In this document: in pieces, positions 22,964-32,644 of the stretch | Layout of the letters: every line of letters starts with the position of its first letter | Numbering within the stretch: the first letter of the stretch is position 1 | DNA from: a virus | Strand: one strand, 5' to 3' | IMG/VR virus record: IMGVR_UViG_3300031787_000166 | Coordinates: 1-53,104 of that record | DNA: 53,104 nucleotides | The notes under the pieces: model-generated | Database searches by the model: none | What the model saw: the letters and a program-made list of their open reading frames with translations, nothing else | Told to the model about the DNA's origin: nothing | Translations under genes and position numbers: made by a program

Positions 22964-25662
22964 CACATCCTCGCCATCAACTCTCCGACGCCTGGCTGGC
23001 TCGGCACAGCAAGGGACCGCAGGCTGGCCTCGTGCCCACGCAGGAGCGACGAAAGCGCCTGATCCGAGATCGACTGGTTCCTCGACTGCATGATCCCCTG
23101 CTGGTTCTGGATCGCAGCCATGTCCGTCATGTAGCGCATCTGCCTCATCTGGTCGTTCACCATCTGGTCCTGCTGCGCACCGCCGCCGACCGCGCCCAAG
23201 GCCTGCAGCATCTTCAGGCGCCGCTCGTCCGCGGCATCCAGCGTTCCCTGCTTCAACAGATCAAGAACCGTGTACGCGCTGTAGATCGCGGCGAGCGGCC
23301 CAAGGAACCGCCCCAACCACGCCGGTTTAGAACCAACCGGCCCTACGGCATCGCCTCCGGCCGCAGCAGCCGGTGCCGTCGCGCCCTTGGTGGGCCCAAG
23401 CATGCCGACCAAGCTGGTCGGTGCCGCCCCCGCAGCCGACGCAGCAGCCGGAGCCGCAGCCGAAGCCGCAGCGCCCGTCGCAGCGCCCGCTGCAGTGGTG
23501 GCGGCCGTTGCCGCGGCCTTGGCGCCCGTGCTGATCGTCTTCGGGACGCGCTTGCCGGCCTTCAAGAGCTTGATGGCGTCGCTCGCGTCCCCCTGATTCG
23601 TGATCGCATCCGCCTGCTCCTGCGTGATGAGGCCTGCCTTCACGCCCTTCTTGAGCGAGCTGGCCTGCGCCTTGCTGACCGGGTTCGCGCGCCATGCGTC
23701 CTTGGCGGCCGGAGCCGATCCGTCGGTCACGGGCGTGAACGAGCCACCCGCGGGCACCGCGCCGCCCGCCGCCTTCTTGATCTCGCCGAGATCCTGGGAC
23801 GCGGCGAACTTGGACTTGGGCAGGTCGGCCTCGGGCATGCCCGCCTCGAGGAGCGCTTTCTTCTGAGCTTCGGTGATGGGCTCGAACTTGCCGGTCTTCG
23901 TCCCCATCTCGTCCATCAGGTCGGAAGCTTCTCCGAACGTCGTCGGCAGCTTCGCTTCGTCGATCCCGTTCTTGATCAAAACCGACTTCTGCCTCGCGCT
24001 GATGGGCTGCGCGCGCCAGTTCCGATCCAGCTTGAACGGCGCCACCGACGCAGCTGCGCCCGGTGCGGGAGCCGAAGCCGGAGCCGCGGTAGCCACCGCC
24101 GCGGGCGCAGCGCCCAAGGGAGTGAACGAACCGCCAGTCGGAAGACGGCCTCCTCCCACGGGAGACGACGCGGGCGCGGAAGCGGTCGGGGTCGGAGTGG
24201 GCGTCGGGGTTCGGCCAAGGGCCTCTCCCGTCTCGGCCAACGTGCCCCGCTTGGGTTCGGCCGCGGTCTCGATCGACTCTTGAATCGCGCGATCGCCCTT
24301 GTTCAACCGAATGTTGAGCAGACGGTCCTTCACGGTTCCGCCGACGCTCATGGCCTGCCCGCGCAGATTCTCGAAAGTCTGCGGGTTCACCGCGCCCTTG
24401 CCTGTGGCCGCAGCGCGGCCCCTGCCCATCATAATGTTGGCCTGGTCGTCGACCCGCTTTGCCCAGTCCCCGAGCCCCACGGCCTCGCCGATGTCCGGCC
24501 CGAGACGATCGCGAAGCAGAGCCACCTCGACCATATGAGCCCGAACCGCCGGCTGTTGGGCGCGGGCAAAGGTCAGTGCGGGCCCGCCGCCCAGATGCTT
24601 GTAGATCAGGTCGTCGGCTGCTTCGCGCGAAAGCTTGGCGGCTTCCTTCTTGAAGTTGACGCCCTGCAACGCCCGGCGCGCCGCCATCTGCTCATCGGTC
24701 GCCCCCGCCTCGATGAACCCCGATCGCCCGGCAGGAACCGGCGTAAACGACCCTCCTCCTTCAGGCGCATCGCCCCCGAGAACAGAAGCCTTTGGCGCGG
24801 TTCCGAAGCGGCCGCGCGCGCCCCTCGGCTGCTCCTTCTTCACGAAGTCCGCGATCACCTTCTCGGCTTCAGGGGTCTGCGGAATCTGATCGACCCGATC
24901 GACTCCGAACTTGGCGAGAAGCTCCCCTCGCAACTTCAGGTAGTCGTTCTGATCCTTCGCAACCTTCCCGACGGCTTCCTCGATGCGCGTCACGTCGGGA
25001 GGAGTCCTTCCCGACGGAACACCCCCACTGACCGGCACTTCAGCCGGACGGACAAAGCCGCCTGCGATTCCAGAAGTCTTTCCCTTGGGCTCGGGAAGCG
25101 GGGCGGCTCCCGCCTTCGCGGTGGCCTGCGAAAGCGGGTCGCGTGGTGCGGACGCTGGAGCCGGCGCAGGCTCAGGCATGGCCGCGAGCTTCTCAAGCTC
25201 CGCCTTGCGCCGCGCCTCTTCCTTGCGATTCGATTCCGCGATTGCCGCATACTCGGCCTCTTGCTTGAGCTTCGCTGCAGCCTGCGCACGAGCCGAGCTT
25301 TCTGCGAGTTCCTCCGCGGAAACTTCGCCCTTCTTCGCAAGCGTCTCGGTGCCTCGAACGCTCGTCTTCACTTCAGGAGCAATCGAAGGAGCCGCAACCG
25401 CATTCGCCGCAGGCACCAGCTTGCCTTCTTGAAGCACGATAAGACCGGCCTCTTTCGCCGCTTTCAACTGCGCCTTGGCCTCGTTTGCCCGCGGCTCCAA
25501 AGCGGCCAACTGCGCTTGCGCCTTCTCGAGCGCCGCTCGAGTTTTGTTACCAGCATCGCCCGTCAGGCGTTCCGCCTTATCCGTAAGGTCTTTCACCGCT
25601 CTTTCGACCTTGAAGAACTCAAACACCGTCTTCTGCAGGCCGTCAAGTTGGTCTTGGTTCAT
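22963..25662 (-). CDS. Large Ala/Pro-rich repeat-containing probable virion protein
   Basis: 899 aa. N-terminal coiled coil (about 1-80), long Ala/Pro/Glu-rich linkers, the phrase GGSFTP three times (coded near 24745, 24130 and 23740), and three related helical units: QPISARQKSVLIKNGIDEAK, EPITEAQKKALLEAGMPEAD and NPVSKAQASSLKKGVKAGLI, each ending in an 'A.D....' segment. An Ala-rich stretch and a possible membrane helix (LGPLAAIYSAYTVLDLL) precede a Met/Gln-rich C-terminus. It resembles flexible internal virion proteins; a tape-measure role is less likely given the podovirus-type order. Confidence 0.6.
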   Translation of the reverse strand: MNQDQLDGLQKTVFEFFKVERAVKDLTDKAERLTGDAGNKTRAALEKAQAQLAALEPRANEAKAQLKAAKEAGLIVLQEGKLVPAANAVAAPSIAPEVKTSVRGTETLAKKGEVSAEELAESSARAQAAAKLKQEAEYAAIAESNRKEEARRKAELEKLAAMPEPAPAPASAPRDPLSQATAKAGAAPLPEPKGKTSGIAGGFVRPAEVPVSGGVPSGRTPPDVTRIEEAVGKVAKDQNDYLKLRGELLAKFGVDRVDQIPQTPEAEKVIADFVKKEQPRGARGRFGTAPKASVLGGDAPEGGGSFTPVPAGRSGFIEAGATDEQMAARRALQGVNFKKEAAKLSREAADDLIYKHLGGGPALTFARAQQPAVRAHMVEVALLRDRLGPDIGEAVGLGDWAKRVDDQANIMMGRGRAAATGKGAVNPQTFENLRGQAMSVGGTVKDRLLNIRLNKGDRAIQESIETAAEPKRGTLAETGEALGRTPTPTPTPTASAPASSPVGGGRLPTGGSFTPLGAAPAAVATAAPASAPAPGAAASVAPFKLDRNWRAQPISARQKSVLIKNGIDEAKLPTTFGEASDLMDEMGTKTGKFEPITEAQKKALLEAGMPEADLPKSKFAASQDLGEIKKAAGGAVPAGGSFTPVTDGSAPAAKDAWRANPVSKAQASSLKKGVKAGLITQEQADAITNQGDASDAIKLLKAGKRVPKTISTGAKAAATAATTAAGAATGAAASAAAPAAASAAGAAPTSLVGMLGPTKGATAPAAAAGGDAVGPVGSKPAWLGRFLGPLAAIYSAYTVLDLLKQGTLDAADERRLKMLQALGAVGGGAQQDQMVNDQMRQMRYMTDMAAIQNQQGIMQSRNQSISDQALSSLLRGHEASLRSLAVPSQPGVGELMARM

Positions 25663-27323
25663 CGGTTGACTCCTGTCATGCGGGCGAGTTCCTCAAGACG
25701 AGACGCCGTGTCCGTGCCCCCGAGATACCGCTGTTCCGCGATCACGGACTCGAGAGCGTCCCGTTCGTCTTCGGCTCCAGCCTCCAGCCGGCGGGTGATT
25801 CCTGCCTGCTCTTCTTCGATCTTCTTGGCGCGCTGCTGATACACGCGCGGATCGAGCGTCTCGAGTTCCGGCGGAACCTCGGTCAGGATCCTGCGGACCT
25901 CCGCTTCCTGCTCGGGGGTCATCATGCCCATCTGGCGCATCCTGTCGATGTCGTCCATGAAGCCGTCGTACTGGGGATCGTTCGCGTACTGGATCGACTT
26001 GCGGGCGTTCTCCAACGCTCCTTGCATGTCGAAGCGCGACAGGTCGTGCACGGTGCCCCCCACTGGCTTCATCAGCTTCTCGTCGATCATCACGCCCTGC
26101 ACCTGATCGCCGACCGCCGACAACCCGGAAAGGGTCTTGTCGATCATGTCGAACTGATTCTTGTCAGAAGTCTCCGTGAACTGGCCGAGCAGCTCGGTGC
26201 GGTTCTGGCCGATCTTCTCAAGCCCATCGAAGATGGCGCTGATCTGCGTGTCGTCCATGCCCAGCTGACGCAGCTTGCCGATGCCCTTCGCGATCTCCCC
26301 TCTCAAGGCAGGAGCCGTGTCGCCCATCGCAGGACCGAACTCGGCGAGAAGCGCGGCCTTGGTCGCGATGTCGGAAGCGACGGCCGCGGCGTTCTTAGCT
26401 TCTCCTGGCTCGAGGCCGAAGGCGTCGCGGTTCAGATCGATCGCGTTGCTCACGACCGATACGGCCATGACCTTGGGGTCCTTCATAAACTCGGCGGCCT
26501 GCGCCTGCGCAAGCGTCGGATTGCCCGTGGACCCGAAAAACTTCAACGCCGAGTCAAACGCCATCAAGATCGTGGCGTCTACCGTGCTTGGAAACCTGTT
26601 GGCACCCAAATCGGCTTGTCTAATTTGTGAGGCCTCCAGTACCGCTCCTACTCTGCCTGCTTCCTGGAAGAAGCTTCCTTCGGTCGTGGCCTTGGTGAGC
26701 GCATGCGTGAAGCCGGCGAGCATCGCCTTGTCTGCTTGGCCGCGACGCAAGTCGAGGCTCTCCTTGAGGGCCTTGAGACGCGCGGAGATGTCGTTGTACT
26801 TCGTGTTGTGGATGCCTTTTTCGCTGGTCAGCATGTTCAGCGCGGCCTGCGTCGAGGCGGCGAGGGCCTGCAGCTTGTCGGATTCGCCGGCCAGTTCGCG
26901 ACGTTTCGCTCGGAACTCGGCGATGCGCGGATCGTTCTTGGCAAGCGCCTGGATCGCCTTCTCGTTCATCTCGCGTTCGTTCTGAATCTGCGCCATCTTG
27001 ATCCTGATGGCGTTGTCGATATCCGCCTGCTGCTTGTCGAACGCCATGCGCTTGTCGAACTGCGCACCCTGCTGAGACAGCTCGGCCTGCTGCTGTCGCT
27101 CGCGGCTCTCGTTGAGCTTGCGGTAGTTCTCGGCTTCGGCCTGAAGGCCCATGCGGAACTGCTGGCCCTGCTGCGCCATCTTCTGGGCCTCGAGGGCAAG
27201 CCCTTGGCGCGCACGGAGATCCTGCTGCTTGATGGCCCAGTTCTCGCGGGCGCCCTGGAGGTTCTGCGCCCCCATCTGCATACCGCCCATGAACTGCTCT
27301 GCGTTGCTCGGGATTCTGCTCAT
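25659..27323 (-). CDS. Large Gln/Met-rich helical probable internal virion protein
   Basis: 554 aa. The N-terminal 130 residues are Gln/Met/Arg-rich continuous helix (FMGGMQMGAQNLQGARENWA; LRARQGLALEAQKMAQQGQQ); the middle is a helical bundle; the C-terminus is acidic (PELETLDPRVYQQRAKKIEE). Composition and position fit a core/ejection protein. Stop overlaps the next start (ATGA). Confidence 0.6.
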   Translation of the reverse strand: MSRIPSNAEQFMGGMQMGAQNLQGARENWAIKQQDLRARQGLALEAQKMAQQGQQFRMGLQAEAENYRKLNESRERQQQAELSQQGAQFDKRMAFDKQQADIDNAIRIKMAQIQNEREMNEKAIQALAKNDPRIAEFRAKRRELAGESDKLQALAASTQAALNMLTSEKGIHNTKYNDISARLKALKESLDLRRGQADKAMLAGFTHALTKATTEGSFFQEAGRVGAVLEASQIRQADLGANRFPSTVDATILMAFDSALKFFGSTGNPTLAQAQAAEFMKDPKVMAVSVVSNAIDLNRDAFGLEPGEAKNAAAVASDIATKAALLAEFGPAMGDTAPALRGEIAKGIGKLRQLGMDDTQISAIFDGLEKIGQNRTELLGQFTETSDKNQFDMIDKTLSGLSAVGDQVQGVMIDEKLMKPVGGTVHDLSRFDMQGALENARKSIQYANDPQYDGFMDDIDRMRQMGMMTPEQEAEVRRILTEVPPELETLDPRVYQQRAKKIEEEQAGITRRLEAGAEDERDALESVIAEQRYLGGTDTASRLEELARMTGVNR

Positions 27324-28477
27324 GTGAAATCTCGGAAGTCAGGGAGGTTGATGTTCTCGAGGCCCGGAGTCGTCGCCGCGTTGAGGAACCCCGTCAGCCC
27401 CGCGAACACGCTGATCGGCTGGTAGGGGTTGCCCATGTACATGTCGTACCGCTCTCGCTGGCCCGATGCAAGCAGCATCGCCGCCTGACTGGCAAGGGAC
27501 GCATACGCCTGTTCGCCCATGACCCGCAGGTTGGAGCCCAGCTCGCGCATCTGCTGGCCCATCTTCTGGGCCTCAAGGGTCTGCGACCCGAACGCCGTTC
27601 CCACCTGACCGGCGATCTGCGCGCCCTGTGCCGTCATGCTCGCCTGCGCCTGCTTCATCGAAGCAGTCATTTGCCCGAGCTGCGCCATCTGCTGGTTCAT
27701 GTTCGAGAAGATGCCCGAAACGATCTGCGAGGTCTGCGTCTGCGTGTCCATCCAGTTCTGCTGCTTGAGCGCCGCCTTCTCGCCCGGGCTCAGGTCGCCC
27801 ATCATCTCGATTTCCTGATTGCGCGCGGCTGCGCTCCGCCCGATCCCAAACCCTGCGTTGGCGGCGTCCTGCGCACTCGTGTCGCGGAACTGCCGTTCCA
27901 CGTCCATCGATTTCTGGACTGCGGCCTCCATCTGGCTGCCCATCTGGTCGAGCCTCTGGTTCACGTTCCCGAGCTGCTGATCGCGGAACTTGGCGAAGGC
28001 GTCGAAATCCTTCTGTCCCTGCTGCTCGAGCCCGCCGGCGATCCCTTGAAGCGCGCTCCGCTGACCCTGCCCAAGACCCTGCATCGTGGCCGCCGCGTTC
28101 TGCGTGGCGTCCATGAAGCCCTCGGTCGCTTGATTCATACGTTCAAACTGGTAGTCCGCCGCCCCCTGCTGCCGCGACATGTCGAAACCGACCGCCCCTG
28201 CGAGCGCCTGATCGACGTCAAGGAACGGGCTGTTTGGTCCGGCGCGCCGCAAGTTCCGATTGACCTGATCGACCATCGGATGGCCATACGGCACCGCAGA
28301 GCTCACAGGGTTCCTGGGCGACTCGAACTTCTGCGGGCCTCTTGAAGTACCCCCGTTGTTCATCGGGACGGGCCGCGAGCCGCGACTTCGAGCCTGCGAG
28401 AACGGATTCCCCCACTGGGAGAAAGAGCTCACAGGGTCTTGGTTTCCGGGTGCTGGGAAAACTTGCGGTCGGTTCAT
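27320..28477 (-). CDS. Gln/Ala/Met-rich helical probable internal virion protein
   Basis: 385 aa from the ATG at 28477 (TGATG with the upstream stop). The apparent extension to 28978 overlaps the nozzle gene and is rejected. Disordered N-terminus, then long Gln/Met/Ala helices (QQMAQLGQMTASMKQAQASM). Probably part of the same ejected complex as its neighbours. CCCCCACTG site at 28409. Confidence 0.65.
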   Translation of the reverse strand: MNRPQVFPAPGNQDPVSSFSQWGNPFSQARSRGSRPVPMNNGGTSRGPQKFESPRNPVSSAVPYGHPMVDQVNRNLRRAGPNSPFLDVDQALAGAVGFDMSRQQGAADYQFERMNQATEGFMDATQNAAATMQGLGQGQRSALQGIAGGLEQQGQKDFDAFAKFRDQQLGNVNQRLDQMGSQMEAAVQKSMDVERQFRDTSAQDAANAGFGIGRSAAARNQEIEMMGDLSPGEKAALKQQNWMDTQTQTSQIVSGIFSNMNQQMAQLGQMTASMKQAQASMTAQGAQIAGQVGTAFGSQTLEAQKMGQQMRELGSNLRVMGEQAYASLASQAAMLLASGQRERYDMYMGNPYQPISVFAGLTGFLNAATTPGLENINLPDFRDFT

Positions 28478-31400
28478 CAGCTGCCTCGCGGGTTCGTGGT
28501 GCGCTCGACGTTGGTGATCGTTCCCTTGACGATGCAGCCGAGCAGCCTGAAGTCGAGATCGGGACACAGGATACGGATTCCGGGCGTCAGCGAGGTGCCC
28601 TTCACGCCGTACCGCCCCTCTGTAGCATCGGAACCGAAGGCCGCGTACACCACGCCCTCGAGGTCCTGCACCGAAGGATACTGCTCTCCGTCCGTGTCCA
28701 CCGTGTCGGCGACCGCGTACTGCGTCTCCGTCGTGCCGCGCCAGACCAGCCCGCGGAACCGGTTCAGCCGGTGGTTGGCCGTGACCGAGTCGGTCAGTGG
28801 GGGTCCCGAGACGTCGCTGAACGCGGCCCCGATCGAGCTGACCACCTTCATGCGGAAGAAGTCGGCGTTCGAGAACTGCATCCCCTGCGCGTCCACCAGC
28901 CCGACCGGCCAGCCGCCCCACTCGAACACGACCGGGCTCACGACAAAGACGTCGCCCGACTTCACGCCGGTGAGCCATGCGTTCGCGCCCGTCGTCGAGA
29001 TGGGAACCACCTGCGTCGTCGAGTTGTAGGCCACCTGGAACTTCTTGCCGATGTGCGCCTTGTTATGGGTGCTGTGCACAAGGTAGGCGTAGGCCCCCTT
29101 CCAGCCGTCCGTGACCGCCACCGTTCCCGTACCCGTGCTGATCGGGATCAGGGAGTTGCCCGTGTCCCAGTTGGCGGACGCCACGAAGCGGGAGTCGCCC
29201 GCGAAGTCGAGCAGCGTCAGGCGGCGCGCGCCGTTCCAGCTCGCCGTGGCGCCCGAGATCGTCCGGTTCCGATCTTCGTCCGTGACGTAGACGGCCGGCG
29301 CGAATGTGGCGCTCGAGCCGATTCCTGAAAGACGCGAATCCGGATTGTTCAAGAGGAAGAGGGCGCGGCGCGTCAGGTCGTTCTTGAACCCCGACCCGTT
29401 CAGGAACCCGATCGGCCACGGCCCCTGCTGGCAGTCCGTGAAAGGCATGTCTACCACCTTCGTGGTGCGACCTGACGCGAACCACAGGACGTAGGCCTCC
29501 TGCTGCACGGGGTTGAACACGAAGAGCGCGTTCATGTACGGGTCGTGGGCGACCTGCACCGAGGCGAGGTCGGCAGCCCACTCGCGCACGATCACCTGGT
29601 TCAGGTTCCTGATCTCGTCGAGCTGCCCCTGCATGTCAACGCTGTTGAGCCCGTGCGTCGTCACGAAGTAGGCCGCGCTTCCCACCGAGTCCACGGCCCT
29701 GTGGTTCACGACGCCATAGCCCTGATGCATCTCGGTCACCCGCAAGTAGGGCCCGCTCTTCCTCACGTGGTAGATGCGATCGGTAGACAAGCCCAGCAGG
29801 TTGGAACCTGCCTTCGCAAACGTCACTACCTCGTTGCTCGGGATCGTCGGGTTGTAGCGGTTGAATGGTGGAAACAGCTCAGGACTCATCTCCATCGTGG
29901 AGCTCCAGCGCATTTCCCCGAGTCCGCGCACGACGTCCTGCGTCGACTGCTGATCCGGGGTGCTCGCTGGCGGAGCCACGATCTTCGAGACGATAAGCGT
30001 GTTCTGCAGAAGCCCAGCCGCGCCTGCGAACGGCATCTTCTCGTCGAAGACGCTGCGGTCCACGTAGGCCTGCTGGTAGACGAGCTGCTTGTCCTCGAGC
30101 TCGTAGAAGTACATCGCATGCCTGTTGCTCGTGCTCGCCGGATCGAACGGACGAGTCGTTCCGTTCCGGCAAGTCCAGTAGTCCTTGAGCGTGATCACCG
30201 CATCGAGAAGCGGAATGCCTGCCATCATCGTCCCGCCCGCGTCCTGAATCTTCACGCTCCTGTACACGTACATCGTGTCGTACTTGGACGAGTCGTAGAC
30301 GACCTCGATGCCGATGTACTGATCCTGTTTCACGCTGATGTTGTTGCCGTTCTGCGTCCGGACGACGATGAAGTCCTCGCTGCGAACCTGCCCGACCTCG
30401 CTGAACGCGCTCCTGCGTCCCGTGCTCGAGTCCACGAGCACGTACCCAAAGCTGTAGTCGCCCGGCTCGAACTTGCGCGCCTGGAACCTGTTCTCCGTCG
30501 TGAACGACCCCACCGGGCTCTCTTCGTAGAACCCGGTGCAGTCCGTGCGGAGCGCCGCGACCTTCCACAGGTACTTCTTGCCGTAGGCCAACCGGCCCTG
30601 CGGGAACAGGCTCGCAGGCTCGAAGTACGTCACGCTCAGGCCGGGGGGCATCGTGACCAGCTGATGGTTGTTCAGGGCGCCTTTGCCCTCCTCGACCATG
30701 TAGACGAGCCACTTCACGTTCGCGTCGACCGCGGCGCCGCTCGTGTAGTACGTGGTCCAGTCGAGACGCGGCGTGACGCTCACGCCCGTCTGCTTGTTCG
30801 CCGGACTCAGGAGCTGCGTGACCACGCCCGTTACATCGGTGCAGGCCGAACCAGTGGGGGTGTGCGTGTACGAGGTTCCAGGCTGCGTCACGGCGCCCGG
30901 CGCAGGGAAGGCGTCGCCCGAGCACAGGCCCGAGACCTGATCGGGAAAGAGCACGTCGCCCGAATACGGGTTGTCTGAAAGAAGGATGATCTGCGCGGTG
31001 GCTGGGCGCTTTGCGTCGGCCGTCGTGAACGAACCCGGCGCGATGCCGCGCTCCGGGCTCTCGAGGGCCGGCTGAAGCCCGGGCCCTGTCGAAGTCACGA
31101 CATTGGCCTTGAGGAAGGTCTTGGAGACGAAGGTGATCGTCAGCTTCGGGCGAACGAACGGACTCTGTTGGCCGCGGCCCGAAACGGTCACAAGGCCTGT
31201 GGTTACCGTCGACGAGCGGAGGATCACATCGACCTTGGAAACACCTGATTGATACAAACTTCCAAGGCTTTTCGTGACAATCGTCTTGAAGTTGCTGTCT
31301 TCAAACGTGATCTTGCCGACGAAACCCCCACTGATCTGGACGTTCGAGGTATGCAAGGTGTCCCAGTCGCCGCCGGCGGTGTTCCAGTTGACGGCGGTCT

Positions 31401-32181
31401 TACGCAGGTCCCAGGTCGCGGTCGACTCCTGCCACGGCGTGCCGGTAAAGGACGGATCCGTGACGGCGTTGATGGTGAGGGGGACCGGAGAAGAGTTGGT
31501 ATTGCCGGAGACGATCAGCTCGAGCTTGGCGCTTTCGACCGCAAAGCCTGCTTCAGAACTTGTGTCGAATCGCATCAAGATGTTGCGCAGGTTGGTGGCG
31601 CTGGCCGTCTGAAGCTCGTTTGTGGTCCCGTAGTTCGTGGTGTTGTTGACCGCGGAGATGAAGGTGTCGGCTTCGGCATCGTACTCTTTCGTGCGAGTGG
31701 CCTCGACGTAGAAGAGGATCGGACTGCGGCCTTCGATGAACACGTAGACGAAGCGCCCTACGACCTGCACCGACATCTGCGCCGTTTCCTTGATCGGCAC
31801 GGCTGCTGCAAGCAAGAAGCACTTGGTCCACGTTTGCGTGACGGAGTTCCAGTAGTCGATGAAGATGTCTGCGGTCTGGACCGCGGCCGTGACCTTGGCG
31901 CGGTACACGAAGCCGTAACCGTACTGCTCGGACCCGATGCGAAAGTCGACAGGAAAAAATTCAGTCACCACCGACTTCGAGGTGTAGCCCGGATAGCTAG
32001 GGAGCTGGTCGAAATCGTAGACCTTCTTGAAGCCTGCGAACGGACGAAGGCCTCCTTCGCTGCGTCCATCGACTCCGGTCATCTCGGAGGAGAGGCCGCG
32101 CTGGACGCCAGGACGCTCGACACGCTTGTCAAGCGTGGTGTCGATCACGGGATAGGACCAGTCGTTCTTGATGTCAGGCAT
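28477..32181 (-). CDS. Large nozzle-like tail protein with DNRLRE-like insertion
   Basis: 1234 aa. The N-terminal part (VERPGVQRGLSSEMTGVDGR...) and the C-terminal half with beta-propeller-like repeats (LLGLSTDRIYHVRKSGPYLR; AAYFVTTHGLNSVDMQGQLD; MNALFVFNPVQQEAYVLWF) fit podovirus tail nozzle proteins (T7 gp12 type). Between them, residues about 165-355 (DTFISAVNNTTNYGTTNELQ; ILMRFDTSS; TWDLRKTAVNW) match the DNRLRE/CBM96-type fold ('D.yi....p..nyG....l'), then an Ig-like segment (PANKQTGVSVTPRLDWTTYY). Role: tail tip/tube with possible surface attachment. Confidence 0.7.
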   Translation of the reverse strand: MPDIKNDWSYPVIDTTLDKRVERPGVQRGLSSEMTGVDGRSEGGLRPFAGFKKVYDFDQLPSYPGYTSKSVVTEFFPVDFRIGSEQYGYGFVYRAKVTAAVQTADIFIDYWNSVTQTWTKCFLLAAAVPIKETAQMSVQVVGRFVYVFIEGRSPILFYVEATRTKEYDAEADTFISAVNNTTNYGTTNELQTASATNLRNILMRFDTSSEAGFAVESAKLELIVSGNTNSSPVPLTINAVTDPSFTGTPWQESTATWDLRKTAVNWNTAGGDWDTLHTSNVQISGGFVGKITFEDSNFKTIVTKSLGSLYQSGVSKVDVILRSSTVTTGLVTVSGRGQQSPFVRPKLTITFVSKTFLKANVVTSTGPGLQPALESPERGIAPGSFTTADAKRPATAQIILLSDNPYSGDVLFPDQVSGLCSGDAFPAPGAVTQPGTSYTHTPTGSACTDVTGVVTQLLSPANKQTGVSVTPRLDWTTYYTSGAAVDANVKWLVYMVEEGKGALNNHQLVTMPPGLSVTYFEPASLFPQGRLAYGKKYLWKVAALRTDCTGFYEESPVGSFTTENRFQARKFEPGDYSFGYVLVDSSTGRRSAFSEVGQVRSEDFIVVRTQNGNNISVKQDQYIGIEVVYDSSKYDTMYVYRSVKIQDAGGTMMAGIPLLDAVITLKDYWTCRNGTTRPFDPASTSNRHAMYFYELEDKQLVYQQAYVDRSVFDEKMPFAGAAGLLQNTLIVSKIVAPPASTPDQQSTQDVVRGLGEMRWSSTMEMSPELFPPFNRYNPTIPSNEVVTFAKAGSNLLGLSTDRIYHVRKSGPYLRVTEMHQGYGVVNHRAVDSVGSAAYFVTTHGLNSVDMQGQLDEIRNLNQVIVREWAADLASVQVAHDPYMNALFVFNPVQQEAYVLWFASGRTTKVVDMPFTDCQQGPWPIGFLNGSGFKNDLTRRALFLLNNPDSRLSGIGSSATFAPAVYVTDEDRNRTISGATASWNGARRLTLLDFAGDSRFVASANWDTGNSLIPISTGTGTVAVTDGWKGAYAYLVHSTHNKAHIGKKFQVAYNSTTQVVPISTTGANAWLTGVKSGDVFVVSPVVFEWGGWPVGLVDAQGMQFSNADFFRMKVVSSIGAAFSDVSGPPLTDSVTANHRLNRFRGLVWRGTTETQYAVADTVDTDGEQYPSVQDLEGVVYAAFGSDATEGRYGVKGTSLTPGIRILCPDLDFRLLGCIVKGTITNVERTTNPRGS

Positions 32182-32644
32182 TGATGGCTCCCCTCAGAGT
32201 ATCGGTCAAAGGAGCCTTTTCTGAGTCGGGCGTCCACTTGGAAAGTGGACATGTCGAGGCAGGCATTCGCGCCTTCACCGTGAGCTCGGAACGGTTCCAT
32301 TCCGGACACCCGCACTTGGTGCACCAACCCAGCTTCTCGGGTTCGTCGGCCCTGCGCAGATGCGGGCATGCGTTGCATACCTCAAGACGAAGAAGGTACT
32401 CTTCGTTCGTGAGGGGCTGGTGCGTGACGAGGCTTGATTCGGCTCGAACCCAGGAAACGGCTCGATTCACCAAAGAAGGTGGAGAGTTCCCGACAGCCGG
32501 AACGCTGACAGGAACGTACATAGGCGCCTTGAAATGGGCGCATTGATTGCACCGTTCTTCTGGCGCGGGAGAGTTGCCGATGCGGGGGTGACGGCACATC
32601 TCCTCCTGACGCCAATAGCAATTTCTCACATGCTCCATCCCCAT
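32174..32644 (-). CDS. Cys-rich zinc-knuckle protein
   Basis: 156 aa from the ATG at 32644 (AAAGGA upstream). Ten Cys, including a C-terminal pattern CNACPHL...WCTKCGCPEW...STCPLSKW that I recall from many phage proteins of unknown function (C..CP...C..CGC....K....CP..W). Probably binds one or two zinc ions. It overlaps the upstream gene by 19 nt and the nozzle gene by 8 nt, so it is expressed with virion genes. Confidence 0.65.
   Translation of the reverse strand: MGMEHVRNCYWRQEEMCRHPRIGNSPAPEERCNQCAHFKAPMYVPVSVPAVGNSPPSLVNRAVSWVRAESSLVTHQPLTNEEYLLRLEVCNACPHLRRADEPEKLGWCTKCGCPEWNRSELTVKARMPASTCPLSKWTPDSEKAPLTDTLRGAINA

Noticed and set aside
23032-25839. 935-codon open frame on the plus strand
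   Set aside because: Antisense to the 899-aa virion gene; Arg/Ser-rich shadow, and its neighbours are minus-strand overlapping starts and stops.
28478-28978. N-terminal extension of the 385-aa virion protein
   Set aside because: Overlaps the nozzle gene and is Arg/Gly-rich shadow; the ATG at 28477 overlaps the nozzle stop.
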